A stretch of 64,000 nt of DNA from NCBI GenBank assembly GCA_003254925.1, contig QANZ01010515.1, positions 1,853 through 65,852 on the forward strand, read 5' to 3'. Below the pieces are notes generated by a model. That model was not told the DNA's origin. It saw nothing but the letters and a program-made list of their open reading frames with translations, and did not search any database. The DNA is from Chamaecrista fasciculata. Taxonomy: Eukaryota > Streptophyta > Magnoliopsida > Fabales > Fabaceae. A program made the translations under genes and the position numbers. Below, in pieces: positions 22,011 through 34,218 of the stretch; the stretch's first letter is position 1; every line of letters begins with the position of its first letter.

Positions 22011-25000
22011 ATGGAGATAACAGAGGAAGATAATACATTGAGCATAGATCATCCAATGGCTAATAAGGGAAGCAATGAAGAGAAAACAAACAAGTATGCT
22101 CTTCTTTGTGCAATCGTCGCCTCCACGACTGCCATTATATTTGGTTATGGTAATCAATTCTCATCCCTCCCTCTTTCCTTCATGGCACTAATTTCACCAC
22201 ATATCTAAGTTTTTTTTTTGAACAAACATATTTAAGTTCATTAGTGAAAATAAATAACGTCTTGCATATAGTTTAGGACAAAGTGCACTTTTAGTCGCAT
22301 ATCTTTTGCTCAGGTCTCAATTTAGCCCCGTAATTTCTTTTGTTGCACTTTTGATCTCATATCTTTTGGTCAGGTAAAGAATTGGTCCCATATATATTTT
22401 TTTATTATAGATTTGGTCTCATATTTTTGTAAAAAATTTTGCTGTTTGTCCTAGAATATAGAAATTTTTGCAACGATATGAAACCAATTCTACTATGGGT
22501 GTTCACGGGTTGGGTTGGGTTGAGTTTATGATGAGTTGGTTCGGGCTCACTAATTTATTTGGTGGGTTGGGTTGGGTTGGGCTAAAGAAAATAATTGAGT
22601 CAACTCAAATCAACCCAAACCAAACAGTGGCGGGTTGGTTTGGGTTAGGTTGGCGGGTTGACTCATACTAGCTTTTTTATTTTTCTATATTTATTTTATA
22701 AAAAATTTGGTCCCTCTTAAATGTTTTTCTTTAATTTGGTCCTTCACAATTTGTTTTTTATGGACTAAATTGAGAATAAAAATTTATGAATTGACCAAAT
22801 TGTAAAAATAATATTATTTGTGATATTAAAATATAAATTTAACTAAATAAAAAATTAATTTTATTTTTTATTTAATATTTTTGCGGGCCGACGGGTTGGG
22901 TTGGGTTGAGCGGGCTCAAAATCTTGAAACTCGTAGCCCAACCCAAACCACAGCAGGCTCAACTTTTTGAACCCAAACCAACTCGCTAGCCCAACCCAAA
23001 CTAGTGGGTTGGGTTGGTTTTGGCGGATTGACGGGTTAGCCCAACCCAATGAACACCTCTAAATTTTACAATCAGACAAAAAAATATGATACCAATTTTG
23101 CAGTCTTACTCAAAGATATAGAACCAAAAGTTAATAGGGATCAAATTGAGACCTAAACAAATGATATAGAACCAAAAAGTGTAACAAAAATATTATGAGA
23201 CGAAATTAAAAACTAAGTAAAAGTTATAAAAAGTACACTTTGGCCTATACTATAATTTTGTGCATGATTTTTTGTTTAGACACCGGAGTTATGAGTGGAG
23301 CCATGATATTCATAAAGGAGGATCTCAAAATCAACGACTCCCAAGTGGCCATCCTCGCCGGAATCTTAAACATCTGCGCCTTATTCGGATCGTTAGCCGC
23401 CGGAAGAACCTCCGACTACATCGGCCGGCGGTGGACAATCGTCGTCGCCTCCGTGCTCTTCATGGTGGGCTCGGGCCTCATGGGCTTCGGCCCAAACTTC
23501 GCCGTTTTGATGGTGGGCCGGTGTACGGCGGGCCTGGGCGTGGGCTTTGCTCTCATGGTAGCACCCGTATATTCCGCCGAAATTTCCGCAACCAAATCAC
23601 GTGGGCTTTTAAGTTCGTTTGCGGAAATGGGTATTGGTATTGGCATATTAACAGGTTATATCTCTAATTTCATTTTCGGGAGATTAAGTTTGACCGTTGG
23701 ATGGAGAATAATGGTCGGAATCGCAGCCGTTCCTTCACTTGTTTTGATCTTGGTGATTCTCAGAATGCCCGAGTCTCCCAGGTGGCTCGTGTTACAGGGT
23801 CGTTTGGCACGTGCCAGGGATGTGCTTTTGCTAATCTCCAATTCTCCCCAAGAGGCAGAGATGCGTTTCAGGTATTAATTGTAACATTTTTAATTTGGCT
23901 GTAGAGCAATTTTTTAGTTAGGTTGTAAATTTGTAATTAAGTTTTTCTTTTTCTTTTTCATTACAATTTTGATCCTCCAAAATTTTAAAAAATTTCACTC
24001 CTTAGTCTCAAGACGGAATATAATCATATCTCTTCGTTTTAAGTTCTAATTATAATGAGTCCCGATATTGTTTTTTACGAGTCAATTCTTTGTAAAAGTG
24101 AGGAAATCAACAAACAAAATTAAATTGAGCTCTGGAAGTGTGCTGCACAGTCAATCATGCGAAGTTAGTTATTTCTCTCATTTCAAGTCTAATTACGAGC
24201 ATCTACGAGTTACTCTTGATGATTCTTTTTTTGTCTTGTAGGAACAGTGAATAAATAAGGTCAAATCGTGGCAGAAAGTAATTTTTCATAGATTTTTACT
24301 TTTAGTTCCAAAACCATTGTCGGACCCGATGTAACCTTATTTGTTGACTGTCCCAACTAGGTAGAAAACGAATTTGTCAAGAGTTTCTCGCAACTTCAAA
24401 CTCGTCACAATCGAACTTGAAATGAGAGAGATATGACCAACTTTTTTCGTTTGATTATGAAACTAATTAACGACTCATTTTCAAAGTCCAATTTTACCTT
24501 ATTTGTTAACGGTTCTAATAAGTTATAACTAGCAAAGAAAAACTTGTTAAAAGCAATTTATAATTCGGGACTCGTCACATTTGAATTTAAAACGAGAGAG
24601 ATATACCATATTCAGTTGTTGGAACTGAGGAATGAAGCTTTTGTAAAACTTAGAGAACTAAAATTGCAAAAATAATAAAAGGCTGGATTGTAACCAACTC
24701 TAAAAATAAGGAATCAAAATTTGAATCCTCACAATTTTAATTGTTAGCATCTAAAATAACTTGTTAAAATATAAATTAAAAATTTAAATAATAATAATTA
24801 AAATAAATTATTTAGACATGACAAATTACAAATAATTCTAAAATTTATTATTCAGTTTAAAATTAAAAATTATTAAAAACAAAACAATGCTATAATTTTT
24901 TTCTATAAAACATAATTAAATAATAATATCTAAATATAAATAACTGTGTCATGTGGATTATAGTGTTGCATTGTGTTTAGAATCAAAATATTATTTATTC

Positions 25001-25909
25001 TTTCTCATCTTTTTATACCAAAAGAAAATATTATTTATTCAGTCCATGTATCTTACCAAAAACAAAACATGTCTCAGGATCATCAAAATAGCGGCTGGGA
25101 TTGACGAGAATTGCGAAGACGACGTCGTTTCGGTCCCGAGCGGAAAAGCCCACGGTGGAGGCGTTTGGAAAGAGCTCCTCCTAAGGCCCACTCCTTCAGT
25201 CCGTTGGATCCTAACGGCAGCCGTTGGGCTTCACTTCTTCGAGCACGCAACGGGCATCGAGGCCGTTATCTTATACGGGCCTAGAATCTTTAAGAAGGCT
25301 GGCATCATCGATAAGGACAAACTACTACTCGCCACCATCGGAGTGGGCCTAACGAAGGTGGGCTTTTTAATCATCGCAACTTTCTTACTTGACAAAATGG
25401 GAAGGAAACGTCTTTTGCTTTATAGCACTGGAGGTATGATTTGTGCTCTTGCAGTCTTGGGCTTTAGCCTGACAATCGCTGATCATTCTAAGGGAAAGGT
25501 TTTGTGGGCTTTGGTGTTGAGTATTGTGGCTACGTATAGCTATGTGGCCTGCTTCAATTTTGGGCTTGGGCCCGTCACGTGGGTTTATAGCTCGGAGATA
25601 TTCCCGTTGAAGTTAAGAGCCCAAGGAGCGAGTATTGGAGTGGCGATGAATAGGCTTATGAACGCTGTCGTTTCGATGACTTTTATTTCGATTTATAAAG
25701 CAATTACTATTGGTGGAGCTTTCTTTATGTTTTGTGGGATTAGTGTTATTGCTTGGGTTTTCTTCTTCATGTTCTTGCCAGAAACGAAGGGAAAGTCGTT
25801 GGAAGAGATAGATATGCTTTTCACTAAAAAGAAGAGTAATAGTAGTCGTGATAATAATGTAGACGCTAGTACAGAAATAACAAATGATCGTGTAGTAGAG
25901 AATGTGTAA
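22011..25909 (+). CDS. Polyol/monosaccharide transporter, copy 2 (canonical)
   Basis: Three exons: 22011-22149, 23280-23871, 25078-25909 (520 aa). A plant polyol transporter of the major facilitator superfamily, predicted H+ symporter for sugar alcohols or monosaccharides at the plasma membrane. Seen in order: GYDTGVMSGA at the exon 1/2 junction, with the proton-binding Asp intact; GRTSDYIGRR; GRCTAGLGVGFALMVAPVYS; PESPRWL; FEHATGIEA with LYGPRIFKKAG; GPVTWVYSSEIFPLKLRAQG; PETKGKSLEEID. Intron 1 is in the same place as in copy 1. Intron 2 is 29 codons further on than in copy 1 (between EMRF and RIIKIAAG). Intron 1 contains a TIR element (22276-23245) and intron 2 (1.2 kb) repeat debris. All signature residues are present, so this copy is probably functional. 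Confidence 0.93.
22276..23245. mobile_element. TIR element in intron 1 of transporter 2, with a nested GGGTT element
   Basis: The arms begin GGACAAAGTGCACTT and end AAGTACACTTTGGCC. They are flanked by similar 9-mers TATAGTTTA (22267-22275) and TATACTATA (23246-23254), 7 of 9 matching. At about 22494-23062 lies a nested unit bounded by GGGTGTTCACGGGTTGGGTT and its complement, made largely of GGGTT repeats. Confidence 0.6.
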
Positions 25910-27006
25910 AAATATTTAGAGATTGATTGATCAATTTGTGTTTTGGTGAGAGTGAAAAATACTACTACAGTGTGTTGATTATTCGTTCAAACCATGTGGT
26001 GGGTGGGTCAAGAATCAAGATCATCCCTCTAATGAAACGAATGACCACAATATAGAACAATACTACGGACACAACATGTGCAAATGATTTTATGAGGCAT
26101 TTGGTACACTGGTTGTGTAGTTATTTTGGTGATGGGGACATATATGGTGGATATCTTATATTATATGGCTTCACTCCTTTCTGGTGGTCCATGTTTTAAA
26201 ACTATAGTCTATACTCTATAAAATTAAAATGTTTAATATATATTATTTATTTTTTATAAAAAAAATAACCCACATCTCCCCCACACTCTACGTTTATGTA
26301 TGGTATTTGTAAANTCCTTAATATTTACATGCCCGTTAGGCACGCAAAGCCTATAGTATACTAATATGGCATCACATTGATACACCGATATTACATCTTG
26401 TAAAATCTTGTTGGGGGAAGTTTGGTATCTGGTTGAATTATTATACTTGTTGTATTATTATATACATCTGGATATTTGAGATGACCAATATAACATATGG
26501 GATCTTACAAAAAGCGATACCATGTAATGCAATGGCGACATCCATATTCTAATATATCAAGTCCGGTTAGAATTGGATTGTTATATCATGAGATGAGAAT
26601 ATTTTCATAAAAAGTTTCCTTTTAAAAAAAACTCATTATTTTTTATTATTATTTTCCCTTTAAAGGAGATATCAAAAGAATGATTTTTTTGAAATTTTTT
26701 TTCTTTTTTAAAAAGATGCTCATGGTAATGCAGCAAAAGATATGAAATCAAACATTTTGACCATAAAGTGGATATTTATTTTTATTTTATCTTTATCTTT
26801 CTTTATTTTCTGCATAAGTGCATATCATTAATTGGATAAATTGACCCATTTTACTTAATTTTTTTCATCTTGTTTATTCTACTACTATTTCAACATTCAT
26901 CATTCCAACCAATATACATAATCTTTTGATATGACATTTTAACTTATATAAACTTTCTTTGGATTTCAAGCAATAATTTAAGTAACTTTCAAATTCTAAT
27001 TACCAA
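25910..27006. other. 3' flank of transporter 2 with degenerate Helitron tail
   Basis: 26135-26355 resembles 440-633, including CATGCCCGTTAGGCACGCAAAG at 26328, the hairpin-and-tail of the Helitron-like end with a decayed CTATAGT terminus. A single N at 26314 marks an assembly join. The remainder is AT-rich with no gene. Confidence 0.4.
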
Positions 27007-28735
27007 TCTATATATCTATATCTATATAATCCAATAAATCCATGACCATTTCTGCCACGTGTCAACGCCTCATTCACTATTTTTTACTGTTCATTTCACA
27101 GACATTAGGCCAACACCTGTCCAGTTAAATTGTCTTATTTTAAAAAAATCATCTATATCTATAATAATCAATAAAATCAGTCCAAATCCGACGCCAAATT
27201 GAAGACTAATTGTTTTTTCAATTCAAAATCAGTGTAATTTCAAATTCCCCTCCATTGCAATCCTCTTTTCCTCATCTCTCTCATTTGTTTTCTCTATCTC
27301 TCTCTCAAATTTTTCATTTTCTCTCTCATTTCTTCTTTTCTCTCTCATTTTTTCTCTCATAAAAACACAGATCCATAACCCAAATCTTAGCGCCATCTTC
27401 AACTCCATCTTCCTCGCTGTCGTCGGACACAGCTACCGTCGCCGTCGTTTTTCTCCTCCTCCGAAGAATCTTCTACGATCGAGGTATTATCTTCTGTGTT
27501 TCTCAACCCTAGGTCGTTCGATTTTTCTACAAAAAAGAGGGGTTTTTCGTTTCAATTTCATCTGTGAGGAAGAGAGACGGTAGAGTGTGGTTGTTTCGGC
27601 TAACTACTAGACGGAGAGAGGCGAAACTGAGAGTAAAAAGTGTGAGAAACCGTCGGCAAAATCGAAGGGTGAGGGTCCGATTTTGTGCGCGATTTTGGTG
27701 TTTTTATGTCGATTTCTTGCTTTTTTTACTACTTTGATTGATTTCTGTTTGCTCCGTCGTCCTGTGGCATGTTTTGTGTCGCTGTTCCGTTGCCTTCTCG
27801 GGCGCCGGAGGTGGAGGAGGAAAGTGAAGGACCATTTTGACAAAGATGATAAACAGTCGGGACCTATTTGAAATTTCGGTAGGGACTTTGTTGAAAACAT
27901 ATTTCATAAAAAGGGAGAGTTCTGAATTAACAGAACTTCGAAGACCTTTTTGTAGTTTGCCCAAAACTTTTCTTGAGTTCCCTTGCCTAAAACTGATTAT
28001 TTTTCCCCAAAACCTTTTGTTCCTTACGTTTTGATCCCTTACAACAAAAGGGAAAGGACATGAGAAGAAAGGTAGAAAGTTCCCTAAAAAAATTTGACTT
28101 GATAATAATCAAAGTTTCTTTTTATCTTTGAGGAATTAGGTAGCTGAAGATGGTTTTTCTTTTTCAAGGTGCAACAAGGAAGAGAGACGCTTCATGTTGA
28201 TTTCTGTTCACCAACAGTGAATGAGACATTAGACATTGCAGGAACAAATTCATGATGTTGCCAGACAAAGAGGGGAGCTATAGCACATTGAGACTGAGCT
28301 AACAAAGGGATCATGCAATGCAAGAACCGGAAAGGAGAGTGGTGGAATTCCCAGTTAAGACTTGCTTTTCTATTTGGCTATCTAATACTGATAAAGTAAC
28401 CCTTTGAATATTTTTTTCTTTCTATTGCAGCTTTGAGAATGGTGGAATTCCTGCTAAGAACGTTATATTTGATGATGGCTGGCAATCTGTTTGATTAGTT
28501 TATAACTCCAAAAATTTGGAAATTCTATGGAGATGCTGCTCTTTTAAGTGATGATTGTGAAGTTATATTGTATACCCTATAATTCAAAATTGCCAATATT
28601 GTGAAATTGTAGATATTGTAAAATTGTCAGGCTATTATTACTTTATTTGTTGATTTACAAGTTATATTATGAGGATTCCCAATTACATAAATTGACAGAA
28701 AAAAAACTCGTGCAAATGCACGGGTCTCATACTAG
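27007..28735 (+). mobile_element. Helitron-like element with captured gene exons
   Basis: The 5' end TCTATATATCTATATC follows an A. The 3' end has an 8-bp stem (ACTCGTGC / GCACGGGT, 28707-28726) and then CTAG at 28732-28735 before a T, so the A-T insertion site fits Helitrons. Inside are a pyrimidine-rich leader-like exon (27250-27485), further exon-like blocks (28140-28360) and a raffinose-synthase-like exon (28431-28494). It encodes no Rep/helicase: non-autonomous. Confidence 0.65.
28431..28494 (+). pseudogene. Captured raffinose synthase / SIP exon fragment
   Basis: After a polypyrimidine-CAG acceptor the frame reads FENGGIPAKNVIFDDGWQSV and then stops. Plant raffinose synthases and seed-imbibition alpha-galactosidase-like proteins carry GG-P-K-V-I-DDGWQSV around the catalytic Asp of the GH36 barrel. 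Only this short block is readable, so it is a fragment. Confidence 0.6.
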
Positions 28736-28738
28736 TAA

Positions 28739-29425
28739 TCTATATATATTATTTCTAATTCAACACCACATAGGTGTAGAAAGTAAGGGTATGTATTTAT
28801 AAATAGGATATATGGAAACAAGAATGATTTACTAAATTATGGGTATTCTATTATTTTTCAAATCTATGAATTTGGATCGACTCATTTTAAGATATGAATT
28901 TTTGGAATAGTGAGTTATTATTTTCCTTAAATTAAAATTCAGTTATAGAAAACTCATTTATATTAAAATTTAAAACTAAATATTTTTTTAGTTATTAAAA
29001 ATATAAAATACATTTATTAAAGTATTTTAAAAGGTGGTGTGTTTACCTTTTTATTGTATATTAAATTATATATAAAAAGAAAAAAATATGTAAAACTTTA
29101 CATTCTTCCAATATTTGTTTATATGTCATATGAGTTACTCATAAAAGTCTATTTATATATATAGTTTAATTCTTAAAAGTTATAAAACTAATATATTTTA
29201 GTTTTTTTTTTCTTATGAATTAATCCCTAAAAAATTAGTTTAAGGAATCAAGTTTTATTATTATATCTCTACTACTTTCAACGTTTAAAGCGTACGTGTA
29301 AATTAAACTTTCAACGATTGAGTTATTAAATTATATTTTTTTCAAGAATTAAATTGTATGTGATATCCCACTTATTAGGTGTTCACCATATTCCAAATCC
29401 GCACATCCGCGGGAAGGGGGACTAG
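28739..29425 (+). mobile_element. Second Helitron-like unit, head to tail
   Basis: Begins TCTATATATATTATTTC at 28739, three bases after the CTAG of the previous unit. It ends with GGGACTAG at 29425 before T, preceded by a short GC-rich hairpin CCGC-ACATCC-GCGG. It is AT-rich without coding sequence. The hairpin is weak, so confidence is moderate. Confidence 0.4.
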
Positions 29426-29891
29426 TGATATAGCACCACTTGATTATATAATGAAAAAAAAAAAAGCCACACTTCATTAGTTACTAGCAAGCATCGAGCC
29501 TCTCACTAAGTGTCTTGTCTTCCAATGATTGTCTAATTGCACCTTGTGCATAATGGTCACGTAATCTCACGATCTTGCTATATAACATGAGATCTTGGGA
29601 TCATATCCCGCATATCTCTCAGGTGTTTGGTATGCTCGTTTACACCAACCTTCAATTCCCTTCAGGTCTTCAAAGCTTTAATCCATATTATATACTCTTT
29701 TTACTCGACCCTATATATTTTCCAGTAATTCTTTTGATCATCTCACTAACTTGATTGTTATAGTATCTTTATAGGACCATCGTGCCCCTATGAAGTCTCT
29801 TGTAGTTTCTTCACCGCTCTCTTTGCTCAAGCAACTCTTTTAGTAACTAAGGCAAGGATCTATCCCTAAATTAGTTTATACATACCAGAAT
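29426..29891. other. Intergenic, no gene seen
   Basis: AT-rich sequence between a Helitron-like end and an LTR. No coding exon or RNA gene recognised. Confidence 0.4.
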
Positions 29892-30395
29892 TGTTGGAAA
29901 AGAGGGTTGAAGGGACTAAAACGAAAGAAGCAAAAAACAGAGATGCACCAAAAGGCTGAATAATACTTTATTATCTAAGCAACTCTGCGTACAGAATTAA
30001 TTTATAGAAGTAAACTCAATATAGCTCAAAAATGGAAACAAACTAAGACGCAGACATTGACGCAACAAGAACCGGAAAAATAGGATGCACAATCCCATTA
30101 ACTACTAACTTAGACTAACTAATTAATAAATAAAAGAAATAAAAAGCAAACGGTTACAGAACGTGAGCACACTTTGAATCACAAATGTTAATAATTAATT
30201 ATTATTATTATTAACACTCCCCCTTGATTCAAATATGGCGACTTCAAGTTGCTTCTTGAAATTAACTAGTTGCTCTTCAAAATGATCATGTTTTGCTTGT
30301 GACAAAGTCTTTATAAACATATCTGCAATTTGCTCACTTGTATCACAGTCTTTCAAATAATTTTTGTGGATAGCCAAAAACTTCTGTTTCATGTC
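29892..30395 (-). mobile_element. Copia 3' end: LTR plus C-terminal polyprotein tail
   Basis: Minus strand. 30217-30392 encodes the tail of a copia RNase H region (KQKFLAIHKNYL, EQIADMFIKTLS, NFKKQLEV), followed by the polypurine tract AAGGGGGAG and an LTR starting TGTTAATAAT (30216) and ending TTCCAACA (29892), 325 bp. The rest of the element is missing. Confidence 0.75.
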
Positions 30396-30863
30396 ATTAC
30401 TCTAAATTAGACTACTTCAAAGAATAAAAAATATCAACTAATTATGATGATATATTAGTAACACCCCAAAAAAAAAAAAACAAAATCATTTAAAAATCTT
30501 TCTAATTATATCGTAATAGTAGATGGACTTGGATTGTGATCCATGACAACCAACCCAATGGAAATGAATCCAAATAATGGAACATGAAATAATTAAGAGT
30601 TAATTATTATTTCAATCAATCCTTAAATAGAAACGCATACATATGTAATTAAATAAGCAAGAGAGAAAATCATGGATGACATTGTGCCCAGCCACAAGAC
30701 ATCTAGAAGCAAGGATAGCCCCATGCATCTTTTGGTTCTCACAGAAAGATAGGTTTGATGCAAAAACAAACACACACACTAAGAAAAAGAGGTTTAATTT
30801 CTTTCTTCCTTTCTTCCTGTTTCTCTTCAATTCCTTCATCATCATTAATCAATCATCATAGTA
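30396..30863. other. Upstream region of the DUF620 gene
   Basis: AT-rich then pyrimidine-rich (30800-30845). Plausibly promoter and 5' UTR. The overlapping minus frame 30612-30845 is not supported. Confidence 0.35.
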
Positions 30864-33830
30864 ATGAAACAAGGAGGTGCAAAAGCATCAATAAGGAGGC
30901 TATGTCCAAACCTAGACAAAGAAGATGGGTTGGAGACAATCTTGGAAGTTCCAATACCTGAGGAAATGTTCGTGAGCATGGGAAACAACTTGGCTTTGCG
31001 ATGGCAGAACATGCTTACGTGGATGAAGGGTCAAACTACTGAAAAATTGGCCTCTCCTGTGTTTGCAAAACGACTCAACGAACTTCGGTTCTTGCTTTAT
31101 CTTGTGGGATCTCCTCTTATTCCTCTTCAGGTTCAATTGGGCCATTCCCTCCACAAACCAGTCCGAGATACCTCCATTGTAACAACATCTCTTCCTTACT
31201 CTCTCTTTTCAACTTTATATATATATAAGAGCGAGTAAAAAACAATTATAATTCCATGTCCTAAAATTCACTGAGTTGACAATTTGATCCTTGCAATATT
31301 AAAATATAGTGTTGAGTTCTTGAAAGATCTAAACAATATACTTTTTAGTCTCTTAAATTTGAAAGAACCAAATAGTCTACTCTTTAATCCATGAAAATAA
31401 TTGATAAGTGTACTATTCGGATATTTTAGGTGCTAAATTGTGTATTTCAATATTTCATAAATCAAATTGTGAATACGATGATCTTTCAGAGACCAAATTA
31501 TCAATTTATTCTAAAAGTATCTAAGCTTACCATCTCATTAATAAATCAAGACAAAAGTACTAATTTCATCCTCAAACTTTACACCAATTGTCAATTTCGT
31601 CCCCAATCTTTTTTTGTTGTCAATTTCGTCCCCAATGTTTCATATTTTAGTCAATTTTATCCTTTGTCTAACTTCTTTCAATAAATTAACGACAAACTAC
31701 ATCATGTTTTTCAATCTGAATTAGGTTTTGAGTTTCTTTTAATATCAATTTTACATTATATATCATTACCCACGTAGATTTTATCGAAAATATTTGGCTA
31801 AAGTAAGAGAAAATAATAAAATTGACCAAAATGTGAAACATTAGATACGAAATTGACAGGAAAATAAGATTGGGGACAAAATTGACAATTAATGTAAAGT
31901 TTTAGGACAAAATTAATACTTTTGCCATAAATCAATCATAAATTAGGGCACATATGTAGGACATTAGGAGAAAACTATCAAGATCCATAAACCATCACTT
32001 GTAAATTACTCTTCAATGACATGGTATTAAACTCTTATAACATGTGACACATGCATTAATTGGTATATACATATGTGTATATAGGAAGCATCAACGGCGA
32101 AATACATAGTGCAGCAATATATAGCAGCAACAGGAGGACAACCTGCGTTAAACACACTACAAAGCATGTGCGTGACAGGTCAGATAAAGATCCACGCGTC
32201 AGATTTTCACCAAACGAACGACAACATAGACGTGAAGAAAAGTTCAGAGGAGATTGCAGGGTTTGTGTTATGGCAAAAAGATCCTGATTTGTGGTATTTT
32301 GAGATGATTGCTTCTGGTTGCAAGGTTTGTTGTGGTAGTAATGGTAAGATCTCTTGGCGCCATTCCTCTAATCAGCAATCTCCCATCTCTAAAGGCCCTC
32401 CTAGACCTCTCCGTCGCTTCCTCCAGGTACACAATATCTCATTTTCAGTCCTTGAATTTGTCTTAAAAGTTAACATTTAGTCCCTCCATATTGAAAATAC
32501 ATTTTAGGTTAAAGGGTCATTTTGGTCCTAAATATATGCTGTAATGTTCATTTTGGTCTTTTATGTTTCAAAATGCTCAAACTAGTCCTAAATGCTGGCA
32601 AAATGTTTCGTTTTAGTCCTAAACTATTGAATTTGATCAAATTTCTCTCGCCTTTCATTTCAAGTTCAAAGGATTAAGAGTAATTTGTTGCTCTGAATTT
32701 ATTGTATTTGAACTTGAAACGAGAGAGAGATATAATCAATTTTATTATTTGATTGTGAAACGAGATGTCTACTTTTAGGACTGATTTGATCTCGTTTGCT
32801 GACTGCTCCAATTAGATAAAAAAAAAATTACTCTTTGAGAGCAATACTTAGCTCTAAACTTATCATATTCAAACTTTAAATGAGAAAAATATGATCATAT
32901 TCAATAATTTGAGACCAAAAGGAAACATTTTGCCAACATTTAGGACCAAGTTGAACATTTTAAAACATAAAGGACCAAAATGAACATTAGGAAATATGTT
33001 TACGACCAAAATAACCATTTGACCTACATTCTACGAAAAAAAAAAGGTGATTTAGTTTGATCTTATATCTTTGGATTAGTTGCAGAATTAGTTTTTTATC
33101 TTTGTGAGTCAATTGCAGAAGCGGTCTCATATATTTGCAAAAGGATCGACTAACGATTGATACTTCTGCAAAGATATGAGACCAATTCTGCAACTTGATA
33201 AAAAAATGTATGGGACTAAATTGAAATATTTTACAAAAATATAAAACCAAAAGTATAACAAAATATAAGACTAATTTAAAACTTGAGTGAAAGTCAGGGA
33301 ATTAAAAGTTCACTTTGATTGATTGATTGATTGATATGGCAAATAAGGGATTGGATCCAAGGGCAACAGCGAACTTATTCTTGAGCGCAGCATGCATAGG
33401 AGAGAAGATAATAAACGGCGACGATTGCTTCATACTCAAACTCGAAACAAGCCCAGCCATTCGCGAGGCCCAAAGTGGCCCAAACCACGAGATCATCCAT
33501 CACACTTTATGGGGTTATTTCAGCCAGCGATCTGGGCTCTTAGTTCAATTCGAAGATTCTAGATTACTGAGAATGAGGACTAAGGAAGACGACGACGTTT
33601 TCTGGGAAACAAGCCTAGAGTCAGTGATCGAGGATTATAAGTACGTGGATGGAGTGAATGTGGCACACGGAGGAAAAACGCGCGTGAAGGTGTTTCGATA
33701 TGGAGAGCAATCGGCCAATCATAAGAGAGAGATGGAGGAGAGATGGAAGATTGATGAGGTGGATTTTAACATTTGGGGTTTGAACTCAGATACTTTTACG
33801 CCTCCACCTGATGATCTACTTTGTAAATAG
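30864..33830 (+). CDS. DUF620 family protein
   Basis: Three exons with phase-0 junctions: 30864-31178, 32085-32426, 33348-33830 (379 aa). Plant-specific DUF620 family of unknown biochemical role. Recognisable blocks: RRLCPNLDKEDGLETILEVP at the N-terminus; AKYIVQQYIAATGGQPALN opening exon 2, then VTGQIKIHASDF and GGFVLW-type KDPDLWYFEM; RRFLQ-GLDPRATANLF across the last junction; CIGEKIINGDDCFILKLET, HHTLWGYFSQRSGLL, and EVDFNIWGLNSDTFTPPPDD at the end. Length and motif order match the family. Introns 1 and 2 are about 0.9 kb each. Intron 2 carries a MITE (32507-33024) and a second repeat block up to 33330. Nothing suggests inactivation. Confidence 0.9.
32507..33024. mobile_element. MITE in DUF620 intron 2
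   Basis: Ends GGTTAAAGGGTCATTTTGGT and the reverse complement near 33000-33024. Flanking 9-mers TACATTTTA (32498-32506) and TACATTCTA (33025-33033) match at 8 of 9. Same family as 48364-48867 and about 55212-55752. Confidence 0.65.
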
Positions 33831-34218
33831 GGCTTAACTTAATTAATTCACTTGTTAATTAGGATATTAGATTTTCATTTTTTCTTTATTTCATATCATT
33901 TTTTGTAAGATCAGATTTTAATTAAGTTGTATGAAAATTATTGTCAGATTTATTTCCCAATTGAGTATTAATGTGCAATGTCTTGTGTTGGAAATGGATT
34001 CGCTGAAGTAATTCAGTGAGATACGTTCAAATCCATCTTGTTTAATCAATGTCAATTTAATTTAGACCTTTGTGGGGGGGAAAAAGTAGCTTATGTAATT
34101 ACATGCATGAAAAATACAAATTATGCAAGATGGTGTTGTGTGTATATAATTTATTTGATCAATTCAAAACTTAGGACTTATTCGATAAAGCAATTTATTA
34201 ATACTAATATTGATATAT
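33831..34218. other. 3' flank of the DUF620 gene
   Basis: AT-rich, probably containing the 3' UTR. No further coding exon. Ends at the poly-T start of a LINE remnant. Confidence 0.4.

Noticed and set aside
22494-23062. Interstitial telomere-like repeat
   Set aside because: The unit is GGGTT with irregular spacing, not TTTAGGG, and it has inverted transposon-like ends.
23260-23667. Second plus-strand frame of 135 codons
   Set aside because: Overlaps transporter 2 exon 2 in another frame and has no motifs; an Arg-rich by-product of codon bias.
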